Shown here: positions 39,191 to 46,912 of the stretch, one piece after another
How the letters are laid out: the number at the start of each line of letters is the position of its first letter
How positions within the stretch are numbered: position 1 is the first letter of the stretch
Notes under the pieces: model-generated
Told to the model about the DNA's origin: nothing
The model's database searches: none
Seen by the model: the letters and a program-made list of their open reading frames with translations, nothing else
From: Albidovulum sediminis
Lineage (GTDB): Bacteria > Pseudomonadota > Alphaproteobacteria > Rhodobacterales > Rhodobacteraceae
Length of the DNA stretch: 64,000 bases
Direction: 5' to 3'
Assembly: GCF_025380365.1 (NCBI RefSeq)
Contig: NZ_JAOCQF010000001.1
Coordinates: forward strand, 1,054,001-1,118,000
Translations under genes and position numbers: made by a program

Positions 39191-39308
39191 TGAGTGGCTT
39201 CCCGCAGCAGGACAGATGTGTTCGTTCGTCACCGGCTCGCGAGGCCGGCCGTTCTGGCGGCATTCTCGTCATGGTACCCCATGTCACCAATCGTCCTGGA
39301 GATTCGAT

Positions 39309-39800
39309 ATGACCACTTCGATCAAGACGAATGCCGTATTCCTGCGACCGTTCCAGCTTCCGAGTTTCAACGAAACCCTGCCGCCCGGCGAATACGAGAT
39401 CGAGACTCAGTTGCTCGAGCCAGCGGACTGGATCGAGCCGGGCGCCTGGGCGTCGTCCGTTCTCGTGCACCTCCATCCGCGCGCCTCGCATCCCGGGCTC
39501 GGTCGAACACTCACCGTGCCGCTCGCCGAACTGGAGAGTGCAGTGGCCAAGGACAAGCTCACCGGCAAGGCTCTGACGGACTACTTCCTCGAGGAGATGC
39601 TGGCCGACCCGATGATCCGTCTCGTCATGCAGGCGGACGGGGTGGACGAGGCCGAGATCCGAGTCCTCTATTCGGCCCAGCCCCGTACCAGCCAGGAAAG
39701 CGCAGGCGGAACGCGCAGCGCCGCCCCACCACGCAAAGGGGCCGAGACGGACGATACCGGACCGCGCGCTGGAAGCGGGCGCCCAGGCATCGGAGAATGA
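39309..39800 (+). CDS. small protein of LPPGEYEI paralogue family, copy 2
   Basis: This 163-residue protein begins MTTSIKTNAVFLRPFQLPSF and continues ETLPPGEYEIETQLLEPADW, related to the gene at 36,130. The second half (ARTLTVPLAELE-type, LTDYFLEEMLADPMIRLVMQADGVDEAEIRVL) is unique to this copy and ends in a disordered, G- and R-rich tail. Function unknown. Confidence 0.6.
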   Translation: MTTSIKTNAVFLRPFQLPSFNETLPPGEYEIETQLLEPADWIEPGAWASSVLVHLHPRASHPGLGRTLTVPLAELESAVAKDKLTGKALTDYFLEEMLADPMIRLVMQADGVDEAEIRVLYSAQPRTSQESAGGTRSAAPPRKGAETDDTGPRAGSGRPGIGE

Positions 39801-39870
39801 CTTGCGGGTCCGCAAAACGACACCACGTCCGACCGCAAGCGGGCCGTGGTGGGGCTTTGGGAGCATTGGC

Positions 39871-40179
39871 GTGACGGATGACCCGATCGATCTTGACGGT
39901 CGCAGGACAGAAGCCGGCCGACATGAGATGGAAATGCGGCGGCGACCTGCGAACGACGCCCCGTCTTCGCCACCTTCGGAGCAACCGCACCTCCGTAGTC
40001 TCGAAGACCAGATGTTGGCTGAGCCGGCGCGAACATGGGTCGAGGTGATGGAGAAGTGGCGGTTCCTTCTCGAACGATATTCGGCAACACCGGCGGCCCG
40101 CGATGAACGCATTCAGAAACTGATCAGGCGGGCCATCGGAGACATGGAGCGGCTGCGGAAGCGTGAGGAGCGCAAGTGA
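39871..40179 (+). CDS. small cytosolic protein, unknown function
   Basis: From the GTG at 39,871 this encodes 102 residues (MTDDPIDLDGRRTEAGRHEM, then LEDQMLAEPARTWVEVMEKWRFLLERYS), mostly helical. A GGGAG ribosome site precedes the GTG; a TTG at 39,802 is a longer option. The stop overlaps the zinc-ribbon gene start. No family recognised. Confidence 0.5.
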   Translation: MTDDPIDLDGRRTEAGRHEMEMRRRPANDAPSSPPSEQPHLRSLEDQMLAEPARTWVEVMEKWRFLLERYSATPAARDERIQKLIRRAIGDMERLRKREERK

Positions 40180-40391
40180 CAATGAAATCAGCAGACGCGG
40201 AAATCCAGGTTGTGAGGGCGACAGCCGACATTGCTGCCGAGCGTGTCTGCCTCAGGTGCAGGTCATCCTTCTGGAGCGAGGGGTTCGGTGAGCGGGTATG
40301 TTCGAGATGCAAGGGATCTGCCGTCTGGCGCACGGCGATCTACGAGGGTGGCGGACATGGGCGCCGGCGTTCCGGCGGTCGAATGTCGTAG
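40176..40391 (+). CDS. zinc-ribbon small protein
   Basis: The 71-residue protein has four cysteines in the order CLRC...CSRC (RVCLRCRSSFWSEGFGERVCSRCKGS), a zinc-ribbon layout. It starts with GTG 40,176 (overlap with the preceding stop) or ATG 40,182. The role is unknown; such ribbons bind nucleic acid or stabilise small proteins. Confidence 0.6.
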   Translation: MTMKSADAEIQVVRATADIAAERVCLRCRSSFWSEGFGERVCSRCKGSAVWRTAIYEGGGHGRRRSGGRMS

Positions 40392-40400
40392 ACATCACCG

Positions 40401-40655
40401 ATGCCATCCGTCACCATCACACGCGCGACCAGCTATCGGTATCGCACCGCGGTTTCATTCGGGCCGCAGAGGCTGATGCTGCGTCCGAGGGAGACCCGGG
40501 ATCTCAGGCTGACATCCTTCGAGTTGGAGATCACTCCCGAAGCCCGCATCGACTGGTTTCACGATGTTGCCGGCAATGCCGTCACGACGGCACAGTTAGA
40601 CACCAACACGACGATGCTTTCGGTCCGATCGCGCGTGCACGTCGAGACGGCTCGG
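40401..40655 (+). pseudogene. truncated transglutaminase N-terminal domain
   Basis: About 85 residues (VTITRATSYRYRTAVSFGPQ, then RDLRLTSFELEITPEARIDWFHDVAGNAVTTAQL) match the N-terminal beta domain of a bacterial transglutaminase. After VHVETA the frame continues into sequence unrelated to the family, so the catalytic domain is lost. It is a separate family member from the gene at 38,354. Confidence 0.65.
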
Positions 40656-41096
40656 CAATGGCGACGTCGGCACAGTCACCATCCTGCACGAGCGGGTGCA
40701 CCAGATCGACCGGCTCAAGGACGAACTTGGATAAGCTATTGTAAAAAAACGGAAATACAGATCCGAAGCCGAACTGCCGGAAGGCCGAGCGAGGTGGAGA
40801 AGGTTGGACCGCAGGCCCATCCCCTCCGCCACTCGCCCCCGCGAAAGCGTTCTCCTGATCCCATTGATGCCGGATTTTTCCGTTGTTTTCGAGGGTTATG
40901 CGGGAGGGGCTGAGCACTGACCCCGACACTAGGAGGGCTGGAAGCGGTCTCTCAGGGCCGATATTCTCTGGACCTCATGACTGTGCCCGTTTGGTGAACT
41001 TCTTATAAGGTGTTGTTGAATAACAAAAAAACCAGCCCCTGAAATTGCTTGGATTTGGGTCGCGTTTAGGACTGCTGCGACCGGGTTCGGAAGTTC
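40656..41096. other. 441-base stretch with rearrangement traces
   Basis: A short frame (VTILHERVHQIDRLKDELG) ends at about 40,733 and looks like the tail of another protein joined to the truncated gene before it. AT-rich repeats (TTCTTATAAGG, TGTTGTTGAATAAC) at 41,003-41,027 resemble insertion-sequence ends, but no transposase frame is present. Nothing else recognised. Confidence 0.35.
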
Positions 41097-41476
41097 TCAA
41101 GCCATGGCCCGCTCCAACTTCTGCTTCCGACGCCCCCAGTCGGGCATCACCTTGTCGAGGAGTTCGAAGAAGGCGGCCCCGTGATGAGGCTCTGCCACGT
41201 GGCAGAACTCGTGGGTGATCACGTGGTCGATGGCGTCGACCGGCGCCTTCGCGAGGCGGCGGTTCAGAAGCAGGTGCCCTGCCGGAACATGGACCCCCAT
41301 CGCTGCCGGGTCTGTCGCACGATGAGGCCATTAGGCCCGAATTCCTCGGGATCCGGGAAGAGACCGAGGCAGAGTTCGATCCGCTCCGGAGACTTGATGT
41401 GGGCCCGGTCTCGATACCATGCCTCGACCAGTTTGCTCGTTACCTTCGGTCTAGTTGGCCGGTGCGTCTGCACCAC
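41097..41476 (-). pseudogene. YgjP/M48-like metallopeptidase, frameshifted remnant
   Basis: Two frames together spell a YgjP-type metalloprotein. The first reads LVEAWYRDRAHIKSPERIEL and CLGLFPDPEEFGPNGLIVRQ, and the second continues LLLNRRLAKAPVDAIDHVIT with zinc-ligand motif HEFCHVAEPHHGAAFFELLD. The switch near 41,300 is a frameshift. The N-terminus is also lost. Such genes are often beside type I restriction loci, none of which is here. Confidence 0.65.
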
Positions 41477-41696
41477 GATGAAGCCGCGGACAAGCTACAC
41501 ACCTTGCCGGATCTGGCGCCGGTTGCTACCCGCGTTGCCCCCGGCCTCCAGATGCCGTGATCACGCCTGTTCAGTGATCCATCTTCGTGGGAAGGAAATG
41601 CACCTGAAAATTTCGATGTAAGTCTTGTTGAGTGTGAAGGAACTGGCACGGAACAGCCCGCAGCACACGTGTTTGACGGGAAGGTCAGTCTGTTTG

Positions 41697-43244
41697 TCAC
41701 AAGACCCATTCTATCGGCAGCAGGCTCATGAGCCATACGATACTCCGTTCCACCGCAGAAGTGTTGGGCTCGTGGTCATACACTTGGGTCGTCCCGTCGG
41801 CATGGGTCTCTGTCCAGACCATGGCGCCGTCTGGCGCTGCGTCTACCGCATAGAAGGTCTCCGGACGGTCGAGGGCGCGCGCCATTGCTGTCGCGATGGC
41901 GGGACTCTCGACAAGGAAGCCCATCTCGGTGTTGAGGTTGGCCGAGCGCGGGTCAAAGTTGAACGACCCGATAAAGAGGTGTTTGCGATCGACGGAGAAG
42001 GTCTTCGCGTGCAGGCTGGACTGAGACCCCGTCAGAATTTGGGTCAGTGAGGCACCTCCTGAGTTTTCGGGGCGCGAGCGCAGTTCCAGAACCTCGGCTC
42101 CCGCACGCGCAAGCCGGTCACGATATCCCATCCAGGCGCTGTGAACGACCGGCACGTCAGTTGCCTCAAGCGAGTTCGTCATCAGCCGGACGCGGATTCC
42201 CTTCCGAATATACTGTTCGAGCATCTCCGTGCTCGCCTCGCCCGGGATGAGATAGGCCGAGACGAGATCAACGCTCTCCTCGGGTGCCGCGACAAGCTTC
42301 GGAAGCAGCCCTACCAGCAGGGCTTCGTCCTCGGCATCGCCCAAACCTTTCGCAGGGTCGTCGCTGACCAGTGTGACTTTCGTCCATTCCATCACGTCTT
42401 TGCCCGCTATGATTTGCGACAATACAGGTGCATCAGTGATCGCCTTGGCATAATCAGTGCCGCGTGCGCTCTTCTCAGCCTCGGCCACCGCCGATGCCAG
42501 CTCCGCCAGCCCGCCCCGGGACGGCGGGAGGACATCGGCGGCGGCGTAAGACGAACCGCTGCTCCAGTAGGCGTCGAAATCTGCGGAGACGTCCTTCGCC
42601 GCTTGGCCGACGGCCAGCACGTCGAAGTCGAAATAGGCGACGCCTTCGCCGTAGGCGAAGTAGATGTCGCCGATATTGCGCCCGCCGATCACCGTTGCGA
42701 CGCCATCGACCGTCATCGACTTATTGTGCATACGCCGGTTCAGCCGGAAGAAGTCGAAGGCATAAGACAAGAGCTTGGGGCTTCGCATCGTGAAAGGATT
42801 GAAGATTCGGATCTCGACATTCTCCATCGCGTTGAGATCAGCCAGGACATTGTCGAGGCTTGGGATGCCGTTGTCGTCGAGCAGCAAGCGCACCCGCACG
42901 CCGCGCGCGGCGGCTGCGCGCAACTCTTCGAGGAGAAGCCAGCCTGTCGTGTCGTGATGCCAGATATAATATTGTGCATCGATGGTCTCGTCGGCGGCTC
43001 GCGCGAACAGGATCCGCGCCGCGAGCGCATCGCGGCCGTCGGCCAGCGGAACCACCCCACTCATCCCCTCATTCTCCACCATCAGCGGCAGGATGGCGGC
43101 TCCGAGGCGTGTGTCCTCACTGGCGGGAAGTGCAGTCGACGAATCGCCCGCCGGGAGTGGCGGGAGCGGATGGGTAAGTCGCAAGGCGGCGATGGCCAGC
43201 ACCAAGACGATAATGATCGTCGCGAGAAACTTGATAAGCCGCAT
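41697..43244 (-). CDS. phospholipase D-family protein, ClsC/YmdC-like
   Basis: The 515-residue protein starts with a signal or anchor span (FLATIIIVLVLAIAALRL) and has two HKD motifs: HNKSMTVDGVATVIGGRNIGD (around 172) and HAKTFSVDRKHLFIGSFNFD (around 415). This layout matches cardiolipin synthase C-type enzymes, which make or remodel cardiolipin at the membrane; a phospholipase role is also possible. It has a clear ATG at 43,244. The mscS gene is divergent. Confidence 0.88.
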   Translation of the reverse strand: MRLIKFLATIIIVLVLAIAALRLTHPLPPLPAGDSSTALPASEDTRLGAAILPLMVENEGMSGVVPLADGRDALAARILFARAADETIDAQYYIWHHDTTGWLLLEELRAAAARGVRVRLLLDDNGIPSLDNVLADLNAMENVEIRIFNPFTMRSPKLLSYAFDFFRLNRRMHNKSMTVDGVATVIGGRNIGDIYFAYGEGVAYFDFDVLAVGQAAKDVSADFDAYWSSGSSYAAADVLPPSRGGLAELASAVAEAEKSARGTDYAKAITDAPVLSQIIAGKDVMEWTKVTLVSDDPAKGLGDAEDEALLVGLLPKLVAAPEESVDLVSAYLIPGEASTEMLEQYIRKGIRVRLMTNSLEATDVPVVHSAWMGYRDRLARAGAEVLELRSRPENSGGASLTQILTGSQSSLHAKTFSVDRKHLFIGSFNFDPRSANLNTEMGFLVESPAIATAMARALDRPETFYAVDAAPDGAMVWTETHADGTTQVYDHEPNTSAVERSIVWLMSLLPIEWVL

Positions 43245-43530
43245 GACGCATCATCCCTTTCAAGCCGGCGCTTCGCGGTCTTCTGGCACGCGCCGGAAAC
43301 TTGAAGCAACCTTGGGTGCGCGCATAGCGCATAGCCTTTGTGTTGGCATACAGGATGGCAGCGCCCGCGACTATCGCGATTAGCTGATCCGGCGTGGACC
43401 ACCTAATTGACAGGATCAATGCACCGCCAAAGAGCCCCGACAAGTTAGCAATATACCCGAAATGGGTAGATGCGTGCGAGAAGAAACAACAGCCTCCTGC
43501 TAGAACAGCCACCGATACCGCAGGGGACAG
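43245..43530. other. stretch between phospholipase D-family and mscS genes
   Basis: A minus-strand frame from 43,566 encodes hydrophobic sequence (SVAVLAGGCCFFSHASTHFGYIANL and GALILSIRWSTPDQLIAIVAG) that could be a small membrane protein, but it runs into the next gene in another frame and overlaps the mscS start. I see no firm gene, only possible divergent promoters. Confidence 0.3.
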
Positions 43531-45096
43531 ATGAAACTCAACCCAAAAGAGGAACCACTGGCGCATGTCATCGCAATAGCGGTCTTTTCGTTGTTCCTCG
43601 CGATATCGGCCAGCATTGGCTTCGCGCAAGGCGATGCGGTCGCGGAAGCGGCGACGGAGGCAAGTCCGGGCTCTATTGCCCAAGTTGGGAGCACACCGCC
43701 ATATCCCGCGGGTCTCGAAGCCCGGTCCATCAAACTCGAAGATCTTGAATTGCTTCTGATTCCGCTGACGCTGGATCAACTGGGGCCTTTTGCGGCGTCA
43801 TGGCAGGGCAGAGCAAGAGCAGCCACGCAGGCTGTCGTTGACAAGACGGTCGAGCTTCTTGCGGCGGAAGTTTATGTCACCGCGAAATTGCGTGAGGAGC
43901 GTCTTGTGTTGCTCGCCGAGCGTCAGGAGGTCTTCGACAAGCTGATGGCCGAGGTATCGAACCTGGAGGCCAAGGGTGGAGACCCGGCAGAGGTGTCGGT
44001 ATTGCGCGACTCCGTCAGCGCAATCAGCATTAAGGAGACTTCGCGCCTAACGTTTCAGGAACTGTTCGACAGCGCGTGGAACTGGGTGATCTCGCCCGAC
44101 GGAGGCGTACAGCTCGGCTTCAGCGTCACGATAATCATTGCATCGTTATTCGATCTCTTCATCGCGGCGAGAATGGTCCGCATCTGGCTCCGGCGCGCCA
44201 TCCGCCAGGTGCCAAACCTTTCGAAGTTGCTCCGCGATTTCCTTGTCATGGTTGTGTACTGGCTGACTGTATCGGTCGGATTGATGATCGTCCTCGCGGT
44301 TCTCGGCGTGAACGTAACGCCGCTGTTCGCGGTTGTCGGGGGCGCTTCCTTCATCATCGCATTCGCGATTCAGGACAACTTGGGCAACCTTGCTGCCGAG
44401 CTGATAATCATGATCAACCGTCCTTTCGACGAGGGCGACTATGTGGATGTTGGCGCCACCTCCGGGACCGTGGATTCTGTTTCGATCGCCGCGACCAAGA
44501 TGATCACGCCGGACAACCGGGTCATCGTGATCCCAAACAGCAAAGTCTGGGGAGATGTTATCACCAACACCAGCGCCAGCGACACCCATCGAGTCTGTCT
44601 GATCCCCGCCTTGCGGCAGATCTCCGCGACCGGCGTGCCCTCCTTACCCTGCCTCAGCACGAACGCCTTCTGCCCGTCCGAAAACTTCGATGCCTTCATC
44701 GTCCTCAGCTCCTTTCCCAGCCAGGAAAGCGTAGCCGAAAACTCCAGCTTCAAACGGTCCAGTTTCCGGGGTTTAGAGCACCGCCGCCCCTGGGTTCGCG
44801 CGGAAGACTACCTGACAGTCTATTGGAACCTGAGGCGTGCTGTTAAGGAAGCTTTCGACGAACGCGGAATCTCGATACCGTTTCCTCAAACTGACATGCA
44901 TCTACACGTCGCCGACATCGACAGTGTCGGCAAGCATTCTCCTATTGTGGCAGCACTAACGGTCAGACCTGGTGAGCTTCTCTCCGGACTGGGTGGTGAG
45001 GTCGGCGAAGACGCGGAGAACAATACACAGAAGCAACCAAGGACCCGGCGGGGACAGCATTCCCGCTATGTCTTCTCGAGTGCCTCTCCGCTCTAG
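43531..45096 (+). CDS. MscS-type mechanosensitive channel, chimeric after IS insertion
   Basis: The 521-residue frame has a signal peptide (residues 1-33), helical periplasmic part, membrane spans around 188-300, and the MscS pore and beta-domain sequence GGASFIIAFAIQDNLGNLAAELIIMINRPF. After DVITNTSASDTHRV, about 60 residues (44,603-44,770) are an IS3-type fragment read in the wrong direction, and the channel resumes at RPWVRAEDYLTVYWNLRRAVKEAF. The frame is kept by chance. The C-terminal vestibule is broken, so function is doubtful. Confidence 0.75.
   Translation: MKLNPKEEPLAHVIAIAVFSLFLAISASIGFAQGDAVAEAATEASPGSIAQVGSTPPYPAGLEARSIKLEDLELLLIPLTLDQLGPFAASWQGRARAATQAVVDKTVELLAAEVYVTAKLREERLVLLAERQEVFDKLMAEVSNLEAKGGDPAEVSVLRDSVSAISIKETSRLTFQELFDSAWNWVISPDGGVQLGFSVTIIIASLFDLFIAARMVRIWLRRAIRQVPNLSKLLRDFLVMVVYWLTVSVGLMIVLAVLGVNVTPLFAVVGGASFIIAFAIQDNLGNLAAELIIMINRPFDEGDYVDVGATSGTVDSVSIAATKMITPDNRVIVIPNSKVWGDVITNTSASDTHRVCLIPALRQISATGVPSLPCLSTNAFCPSENFDAFIVLSSFPSQESVAENSSFKRSSFRGLEHRRPWVRAEDYLTVYWNLRRAVKEAFDERGISIPFPQTDMHLHVADIDSVGKHSPIVAALTVRPGELLSGLGGEVGEDAENNTQKQPRTRRGQHSRYVFSSASPL
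44603..44770 (-). mobile_element. IS3-family OrfA remnant inside mscS
   Basis: On the minus strand, from 44,699, the sequence reads MKASKFSDGQKAFVLRQGKE and GTPVAEICRKAGI, the N-terminal end of an IS3/IS407-type OrfA. The remainder of the element is missing. It lies within the MscS frame and shares ends with it, so the remnant replaces roughly the C-terminal beta/alpha region of the channel. Confidence 0.75.
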
Positions 45097-45183
45097 GCGC
45101 AAAAAACTTCCCACCAGTCCCTCAAGGCCTGGCATTTCCACTTAAGGTTTCGCTTTCCACCCCTCCTTCACAGGCAATCGAAT

Positions 45184-45948
45184 ATGCGACTCGTCGTTCT
45201 TACTCTCGCGCTGATAATGGCCCAGGCCGCAACGTCCTCCTCGGCGGAGGCGGATTCGAAATCCATCGAAATCACGGTTTCATATCGGGAGCGCATTGCC
45301 CTCCCACCGGACGCGCAACTTGATGTTCAGCTTCTCGATGTATCTCGGGCGGAAATGGCTGCAAAGCTCCTGGCGTCCAAGCGCTTCGCGATTGCAGGCG
45401 TTCCGATGGCCGTGAGCTTGAGCTATGATCCAAAAATCATCGACAAACGATCGCGCTATGCTCTTGTCGCCGTCATATGGTCTGGTGAAGATCTGATTTT
45501 CAGGTCCACACAGCTGTACCGCGTCTTTGACGGCGCCGATATGCGACAGGTGGATATCCTGCTCACCATGTGGACAAAAGATGATCGAATCGCCACCGCC
45601 ATTCCCCGATCCATATCGGGCATCTTGTGGGGCGTCACTGAAGTCGCAGGCAAGCCATGGTCTAATGACGACCCTGCAACACTGGCAATTGACGATGAAA
45701 TGAATTTCTCGATCTTCGGCGGATGCAATCGGTTCACCGGGCAGCTAATCCTTTCGAAAGGCCAGATCTCTTTTCCGGGGAGTTTCGCGGGGACGCTGAT
45801 GGCCTGTCCCGATCAAGCAGAGGGTCTCGAACGGAGCTTTCTTGAGGCCCTGCGCCGGGTATCCGGTTACGTGCGATACGGCGCCGGTCTCGTGATGACT
45901 GATGTTAACGGAAACGCCTTGGTTCACTTTGAGGAACGACTCGAATAG
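45184..45948 (+). CDS. YbaY-META double-domain secreted protein
   Basis: The 254-residue protein has a signal peptide (MRLVVLTLALIMAQAATSSSAEA). Residues 30-130 are YbaY-like (VSYRERIALPPDAQLDVQLLDVS, DIRSRYALVAVIW-type) and residues 145-250 match the META/HslJ domain (LWGVTEVAGKPW, MNFSIFGGCNRFTGQL, GTLMACPDQAEGLERSFLEAL). No lipobox cysteine is seen. Proteins of this kind are envelope stress-related; exact role unknown. Confidence 0.78.
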   Translation: MRLVVLTLALIMAQAATSSSAEADSKSIEITVSYRERIALPPDAQLDVQLLDVSRAEMAAKLLASKRFAIAGVPMAVSLSYDPKIIDKRSRYALVAVIWSGEDLIFRSTQLYRVFDGADMRQVDILLTMWTKDDRIATAIPRSISGILWGVTEVAGKPWSNDDPATLAIDDEMNFSIFGGCNRFTGQLILSKGQISFPGSFAGTLMACPDQAEGLERSFLEALRRVSGYVRYGAGLVMTDVNGNALVHFEERLE

Positions 45949-46170
45949 CGACTTTTACCCGATCCACCTCCCGAGCTGGGCCCGACGGCTGAGTGCGTCT
46001 TACACTTCCGTCGTACCCCCGGCACCGAGCGTGAAAGGCGCGCCCGGAAGATCCAGTATGATCGGACTTGCAATCACCCGGCAGCCTAACCGTCAATCAC
46101 TTGGTGAAGATGCTTCGCTCGGGTAGTCTGGCTTTGCGAGACTGCGAAGAAGGCCGGGAGGTCCAGACGC

Positions 46171-46623
46171 ATGTTGCCACGTTCGATGACACGCGCTTGG
46201 ATCGAAGAACGCCTCGACGTGATCCATCCTGCTCACGTCGCCGGTTTCGTGACGCTCATGACGGAACTGCGCAGGCATTTTGACGGCGATCTCGAAGCAT
46301 TACTCGTCCTCGCCTGCATTTCAGCCAGAGTCAAAGGTGAAGGCTGGCAAGCGTCATTGCTGCATGGTGAACAGCAGCAGACAAGAAATACCCCGACAAA
46401 CGCACTGTCGATTTCTCACTGCACCGGAATCCCGCGTGAAAGCGTTCGGCGGCGGATCCGCGCACTTGAAGAAAAGGGCTGGATCGAGCGCGACAGCGAC
46501 GGGAACTGGGGTCCGACATTGGTAGCAGCAAAGGATCTCAGGCCCGCTACCGAGGCGACGATCATCTACCTCAAGACAATCCTTGGCGCCGCTGTCGAGG
46601 CGCAAAGAAATCGGCCCGACTAG
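46171..46623 (+). CDS. winged-helix transcriptional regulator
   Basis: The 150-residue protein has a MarR/IclR-like winged helix: LSISHCTGIPRESVRRRIRALEEKGWIERDSDGNWG (residues 78-113). The N-terminal part (FVTLMTELRRHFDGDLEALLVLACISAR) is a helical dimerisation region. It lies between the YbaY-META gene and the barrel gene. Target unknown. Confidence 0.65.
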   Translation: MLPRSMTRAWIEERLDVIHPAHVAGFVTLMTELRRHFDGDLEALLVLACISARVKGEGWQASLLHGEQQQTRNTPTNALSISHCTGIPRESVRRRIRALEEKGWIERDSDGNWGPTLVAAKDLRPATEATIIYLKTILGAAVEAQRNRPD

Positions 46624-46802
46624 ATTTCGCAGCAATTGCAGGGCGACCATGGCGCACGCCACCCGCCAATCGTGACCTTGTCGGCGATCGAGAGACCTAG
46701 TGGCCCGGGGCTCGACGAAGTGTTCCGACTCCGACCGATCCAATCGGCTCATTCACGACAGTGAGCCGGGGAGAAGGTCAGATGACACGCAGCCCAGAGA
46801 CT

Positions 46803-46862
46803 TATCCGGGTTGAGTCCCGGATACCCAAATCGGGCAACAAGGCTCTTGTTACCTGTTGCCC
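46803..46862 (+). promoter_or_regulatory. two stacked hairpins before barrel gene
   Basis: TATCCGGG (46,803-46,810) pairs with CCCGGATA (46,817-46,824) over TTGAGT. GGGCAACA (46,833-46,840) pairs with TGTTGCCC (46,855-46,862) over 14 bases. They lie 50-110 bases upstream of the barrel gene. They could be a terminator plus operator or a leader structure; binding is not established. Confidence 0.45.
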
Positions 46863-46912
46863 TTCACGACCTAACATGAGGCCTTTGATATGCGCGTTCC
46901 GGGGAGGACGAC

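Noticed and set aside
41003..41027. Insertion-sequence end near TTCTTATAAGG
   Set aside because: The AT-rich stretch resembles an element end, but no transposase or matching opposite end was found, so it is not listed as an element.
43117..43566. Hydrophobic minus-strand frame upstream of the phospholipase D-family gene
   Set aside because: It overlaps the mscS start and runs into the phospholipase D-family gene in another frame. The hydrophobic stretch may be chance, so I kept it only as a note.
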